A stretch of 17,820 nucleotides of DNA from JANMDS01 sp031430575 (GTDB taxonomy: Bacteria > Pseudomonadota > Gammaproteobacteria > Burkholderiales > Casimicrobiaceae): the NCBI GenBank assembly GCA_031430575.1, contig JANPBT010000009.1, positions 1 to 17,820 of the forward strand, in the 5' to 3' direction. Position 1 is the first letter of the stretch. The number at the start of each line of letters is the position of its first letter. Made by a program: the position numbers and the translations under genes. Shown piece after piece: positions 15,273 to 17,820 of this stretch. Under the pieces are notes generated by a model. It ran no database searches and had not been told where the DNA came from. It saw only the letters and a program-made list of their open reading frames with translations.

Positions 15273-15290
15273 ATACCTGCGGCGCAGATG
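15273..15290 (-). repeat. Dispersed 18-bp repeat, 17/18 reverse copy downstream of purK
   Basis: Only the last base differs. It is the last copy in the window; no further one is seen in the remaining 2.5 kb. Confidence 0.93.
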
Positions 15291-15350
15291 GGGCGGGGAA
15301 ATCGAGATCGTGCGTCCTGCACCGACGCGTAACTTAATAGACTTTTGCGA

Positions 15351-15553
15351 TTAATCCCACTGATTCGCAACTTTTATGAGCCAATCGCGTCGGTTGCAAT
15401 CTTCGGACTTTTTGCAATGTAAAAAATCTGCTGGTAAAAGCCATCATGTGTCCACGCTAAATTTAGCGTGCCACCGCGCGATTGCGGTTCATAAAAAATC
15501 TTGCAGGTCGACCCCGAACGCGGAAGTTGATTTGCTCACGTTTCATCGTGACC
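15351..15553 (-). pseudogene. Frameshifted 3' fragment of the secreted-protein family found at 15584 and 16625
   Basis: About 203 bases nearly identical, by eye, to the 3' end of the remnant at 16625-17028, with roughly ten substitutions and two single-base deletions. On the minus strand it opens as VTMKREQINFRVRGRPAR. A one-base deletion then shifts the frame into an early stop, and a second deletion lies in the A-tract that encodes the QIFLYC region. The similarity ends sharply at 15553, 28 bases before the intact relative's stop codon, so the 5' part is gone. It is more like the 16625 copy than like its intact neighbour. It is most simply a dead leftover of duplication and deletion. Confidence 0.8.
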
Positions 15554-15583
15554 AATATGAAAATATAGGTTTTTAATCAGCGA

Positions 15584-16363
15584 CTAATTCCATTCGTTCG
15601 CAATTCTGAGTAAAAATTCTTTGTAGTCGCACTTTGCAGTGTCCGCGCAATATAGATGTGCCTGCCTATAAAACCCGTCGTAGGCCCAGTACAAAAGAAA
15701 TACTGCCCCTGAGGTCTGTTCAATATAGGTAATGATCGCAGGGCGACCGCGTACTCTCGCGTTCACCCGCTCCCGCGTCATCCCAATTCCGCCCTCAGTT
15801 ACTTTTAAATCAAAGTCTTGGAGAATCAGAAAATCTCTGCTTTCGCGCGCTTTGAAAGCATGGAATAGCCCAGTCGGTTTGCCGTTTAGGCCACCACCGT
15901 TCGCAAGATAGCCTTTGTACTCGAATTGACTAAGCGCGGCGGTCGGAAAATCTGCGACCCTACGCATCGAGGTTGCCTTCGAAACGTTTCCATCGAGTTT
16001 CGTGTACTTAAACATTGACTCGAGTCGCTTGAATTCTTCCGGAAAAGGTGTCTTGTTATCGAGCCAAACGCCCACGAGGTGATCTGGATCTTGGCCTTTC
16101 TTACCGAACCAAATTTGGCGCTCGATTGACTTTCCTAACTCAACGAGTTTTTTGTCGGTATCTTTAAACCATATTAGGGTTAGTATGTCTGAGTCCTTTT
16201 CGCTCGCAATACTAGGGTCGTGAAGACCTTCCAATCGATTAATTTCAGATCGATCGACAGGTTCGCGAAGCTTTGCACTTGCCGGCGCGGGTGGTTTCCC
16301 CATCGAAAACGCAACAGTGCCGAGGGCAATGCTAGTCACTAAACTGATTAGTACGTGTCTCAC
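15584..16363 (-). CDS. Uncharacterised secreted 259-residue protein, intact member of a local paralogue family
   Basis: I do not recognise the family. The N-terminus (MRHVLISLVTSIALGTVAF, then a Pro/Ala-rich stretch) is a signal peptide without a lipobox Cys, so the protein is probably periplasmic or exported. Residues 1-128 have no relative in the window. Residues about 129-259 match the remnant at 16625-17028: ATSMRRVADFP, FEYKGYLANGGGLNGKPTGL, RVRGRPA, a DGFYRQAHLYC segment and a C-terminal IANEWN. Cys239 and Cys245 could form a disulfide; both are kept in the paralogue. The start is GTG, preceded by a GGGGG ribosome-binding run about eight bases away. The region is richer in A and T than the genes to the left and carries no dispersed repeat, suggesting a more recent or variable segment. 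Confidence 0.75.
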   Translation of the reverse strand: MRHVLISLVTSIALGTVAFSMGKPPAPASAKLREPVDRSEINRLEGLHDPSIASEKDSDILTLIWFKDTDKKLVELGKSIERQIWFGKKGQDPDHLVGVWLDNKTPFPEEFKRLESMFKYTKLDGNVSKATSMRRVADFPTAALSQFEYKGYLANGGGLNGKPTGLFHAFKARESRDFLILQDFDLKVTEGGIGMTRERVNARVRGRPAIITYIEQTSGAVFLLYWAYDGFYRQAHLYCADTAKCDYKEFLLRIANEWN

Positions 16364-16575
16364 CGTAAAACCCCCAGTTTGCTAAGTTGCAGTTATTTTC
16401 TACTCGGGTAAAGCCTAAATCGAATGGTGGCGTGCCGAGTGGCTGTTCAGGATCTACGTACTTATGCTTACCTCTTACCCTCATTCCCACGCCCACGGCA
16501 TCAAGGTTTGACGTTGGATGAATTGGACAGAGTAGCGATGCCGACGGTGCAAGACATTAAATAGAATGCCCGTAC

Positions 16576-16589
16576 CCGTACTGGTACGG
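16576..16589. other. Small perfect hairpin in the gap between paralogues
   Basis: CCGTA-CTGG-TACGG (5-bp stem, extendable to CCGTAC/GTACGG) lies 36 bases past the 3' end of the truncated paralogue. There is no T-tract, so terminator function is doubtful. Nothing else was seen in 16364-16624. Confidence 0.25.
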
Positions 16590-16624
16590 ATTAACGCCGA
16601 CGCGAACCTGAAAGGCTTTAGCGA

Positions 16625-17028
16625 CTAATCCCACTGATTCGCAACTTTTATGAGCCAATCGCGTTGATTGCAATCTTCAGGCTTTTTGCAATATAAAAAA
16701 ATCTGCCGGTAAAAGCCATCATGTGTCCACGCTAAATTTAGCGAGCCACCGGGCGATTGCGGTTCATAAAAAAGTCTTGCGGGTCGACCCCGAACGCGGA
16801 AGTTGATTTGCTCACGTTTCATCGTGACCGATCCTTCGGTGATCCTCAAATCCATCTCGTGAAGAATCAGAAATCCGGCATCGTTTCGCTCTCGAAAGCC
16901 CCATAGTAACCCTGTTGGCTTTCCGCGGAGACCGCCACCGCTCGCTAGATAGCCTTTGTACTCGTATCGTTCAAGTGCTTTTTCGGGAAATGCTGCTACG
17001 CGACGCATTGATGTTGCTGACGCCACAT
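16625..17028 (-). pseudogene. Paralogue of the 15584 protein with its 5' half removed by an IS3-family insertion
   Basis: The frame from about 17028 down to 16625 reads NVASATSMRRVAAFP, then YEYKGYLASGGGLRGKPTGL, RVRGRPAR, WTHDGFYRQIFLYC and a terminal KVANQWD. This matches residues about 126-259 of the intact neighbour, including the two cysteines. Upstream of 17028 the similarity stops exactly where an IS3-type end (TGAACC...) begins. The open frame continues to 17161 only by reading backwards into transposase DNA, so a 178-residue product would be a chance fusion without a signal peptide. The rest of the gene is either beyond the IS, outside the window, or lost. Confidence 0.8.
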
Positions 17029-17045
17029 TGAACCTAGCCATTTTT

Positions 17046-17820
17046 TTAGACAGAAGCACCCTCTGAAGCTTGGTGATACAGGCGTTCATGGTCGGCTGGG
17101 GATACCCAGCCGTTGGTCGAGTGCCTGCGAACTCGGTTGTAATAACCCTCGAGGTACTCAAATACGATTGCTCGGGTTTGCTCTCGATCGCTTAGCGGCT
17201 TGCCGTAGATCTCCTCTTTTTTCAGCGTCGCGAAGAAACTCTCAGCCACTGCGTTATCCCAGCAGTTTGCTCTTCGACTCATGCTTTGGGTGAGCGCGTT
17301 TTTGTCGATGAGCGCGACAAAGTTGTCTGCGCAGTACTGGGAGCCCCGATCCGTATGGATCATGACCCCCGTGGGGTTGCCGCGCGTCAGTAATGCGGCC
17401 TGTAACGCATCAATCACCAGCGCCTGGTCGATGCGCTCGCTCATCTGCCAGCCCACCACCAAACGGCTGTGCAAATCGATTAACACTGCCAAGTAAAGCC
17501 AGCCTTGGGTGGTGCGCAGGTAGGTGATATCGCCGACCCAAACCTGATTGGGTCGATTGACCCTAAATTGCCGATTCAATAAATTCTGCGCCACGGGTAA
17601 GCGATGCTTTGAATCGGTGGTGCGCACAAACTTTTTGCTGTAGCGTGCGCGCAATCCCAGCCGCTGCATGCGCCGCCCGACCGTGCGGGTGCTGACCCGA
17701 TAGCCTAGGCTGCGAACAATGGCGCAAAGCGCTGGCGCTCCAGTCCGCGCGCCGCTGGCGCTCCAGTCCGCGCGCCGCTGGCGCGGTGGGGTTGGGCGAT
17801 GCGCTGATTCAGCACGCAGC
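17046..17820 (-). pseudogene. IS3-family transposase (orfB), partial at 5' end and probably frameshifted
   Basis: Catalyses excision and integration of the IS. Counting from the Met at 17669, the integrase core is complete: Asp47 in VGDITYL, Asp107 in IHTDRGSQY and Glu143 in NAVAESFF, with the classic 35-residue D-E spacing, then RRHSTNGWVSPADHE. The similarity continues upstream of that Met (CAIVRSLGYRVSTRTVGRRM), so 17669 is not the true start. Further upstream lies a 23-bp tandem duplication (17731-17776). Removing one unit joins the frame ...LNQRIAQPHRASGARTGAP to ALCAIVRSLGY, which looks like normal IS3 OrfB. With both units present the frame is shifted, so this copy is probably inactive unless the duplication is an assembly error. 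Confidence 0.8.
17731..17776. repeat. Two tandem copies of a 23-bp unit in the transposase
   Basis: The segment 17731-17753 (GCTGGCGCTCCAG..., ending GCGCC) is repeated exactly at 17754-17776, and the first eight bases recur at 17777-17784. Twenty-three is not a multiple of three, hence the frameshift. Confidence 0.9.

Larger units (their letters stand above)
17029..17820 (-). mobile_element. IS3-family insertion sequence, partial (runs off the right edge)
   Basis: It carries a DDE transposase (orfB) whose stop is 17 bases from the proposed end at 17029. That end reads TGAACCTAGCC then a T-rich tract and AGACAG, starting with the TG dinucleotide usual for IS3-family termini. It coincides with the break in the paralogue's similarity. 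The other end, orfA and any target-site duplication are outside the window. It lacks the dispersed repeat. Confidence 0.85.

Noticed and set aside
28..15290. Dispersed repeat as a CRISPR array or a polar guide sequence (Chi or KOPS type)
   Set aside because: Copies are hundreds of bases apart at irregular distances within genes, unlike a CRISPR. The 10:8 strand split, with no bias, does not fit a polarity-dependent guide sequence.
15456..15471. Perfect palindrome ACGCTAAATTTAGCGT as an operator
   Set aside because: It is former coding sequence of the fragment; the paralogue at 16625-17028 has the same stretch with one change, encoding SLNLAW, so it is a coincidence of codons.
17046..17161. 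The 5' extension of the truncated paralogue as a genuine N-terminus
   Set aside because: This stretch is the reverse of the transposase 3' end; the same bases encode the RRHSTNGWVSPADHE end of OrfB.

Overview
This 17.8 kb window looks like a chromosomal segment of a betaproteobacterium, probably of the Burkholderiales. The evidence is an orphan Bug-type (tripartite tricarboxylate) periplasmic receptor, an overlapping mutL-miaA pair, a purE-purK pair, and the general style of the proteins. No rRNA, tRNA or CRISPR array was seen.

Layout. Positions 1-2679 hold two minus-strand genes: a small uncharacterised protein and a secreted S9-family peptidase. Positions 2710-5471 hold mutL-miaA (mismatch repair and tRNA A37 prenylation), whose stop codon overlaps that of a convergent EamA-type permease gene (5468-6352). 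A Bug receptor (6442-7401) diverges from the permease. Next come a 390-base gene-free gap, a minus-strand operon of FAD-linked dehydrogenase then cupin (9695 down to 7792), a split chromate-transporter pair (9743-10800), a YgiD-type extradiol dioxygenase (10839-11642), a minus-strand soluble lytic transglycosylase (11670-13577) and purE-purK (13603-15255). From about 15.3 kb the character changes. There is a frameshifted gene fragment, an intact uncharacterised secreted protein, and a second paralogue whose 5' part was removed by an IS3-family element running off the right edge. The visible transposase reading frame carries a 23-bp tandem duplication that shifts its frame.

The most striking signal is a short dispersed sequence, AATCTGCGCCGCAGGTAT (reverse ATACCTGCGGCGCAGATT). 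I count 18 copies with at least 16 of 18 matches between positions 28 and 15290. Seven are perfect, and fifteen contain the exact core CTGCGCCGCAGGTA. They occur on both strands, about one per 0.9 kb. Thirteen lie inside genes, read mostly as I/L-P-A-A-Q and otherwise as S-A-P-Q-V or N-L-R-R-R-Y. Five lie at gene ends or starts. One copy, with a second copy cut by the window edge, forms a perfect inverted-repeat hairpin downstream of the first gene. None occurs in the last 2.5 kb, which holds the paralogue array and the IS. Density, lack of strand bias, tolerance inside coding sequence and the terminator-like inverted pair all resemble the DNA uptake sequences of Neisseriaceae and Pasteurellaceae, but the sequence is not one I recognise. 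A DNA-uptake or other genome-wide recognition word is the leading hypothesis. A mobile palindromic element or a protein-binding site are the alternatives.
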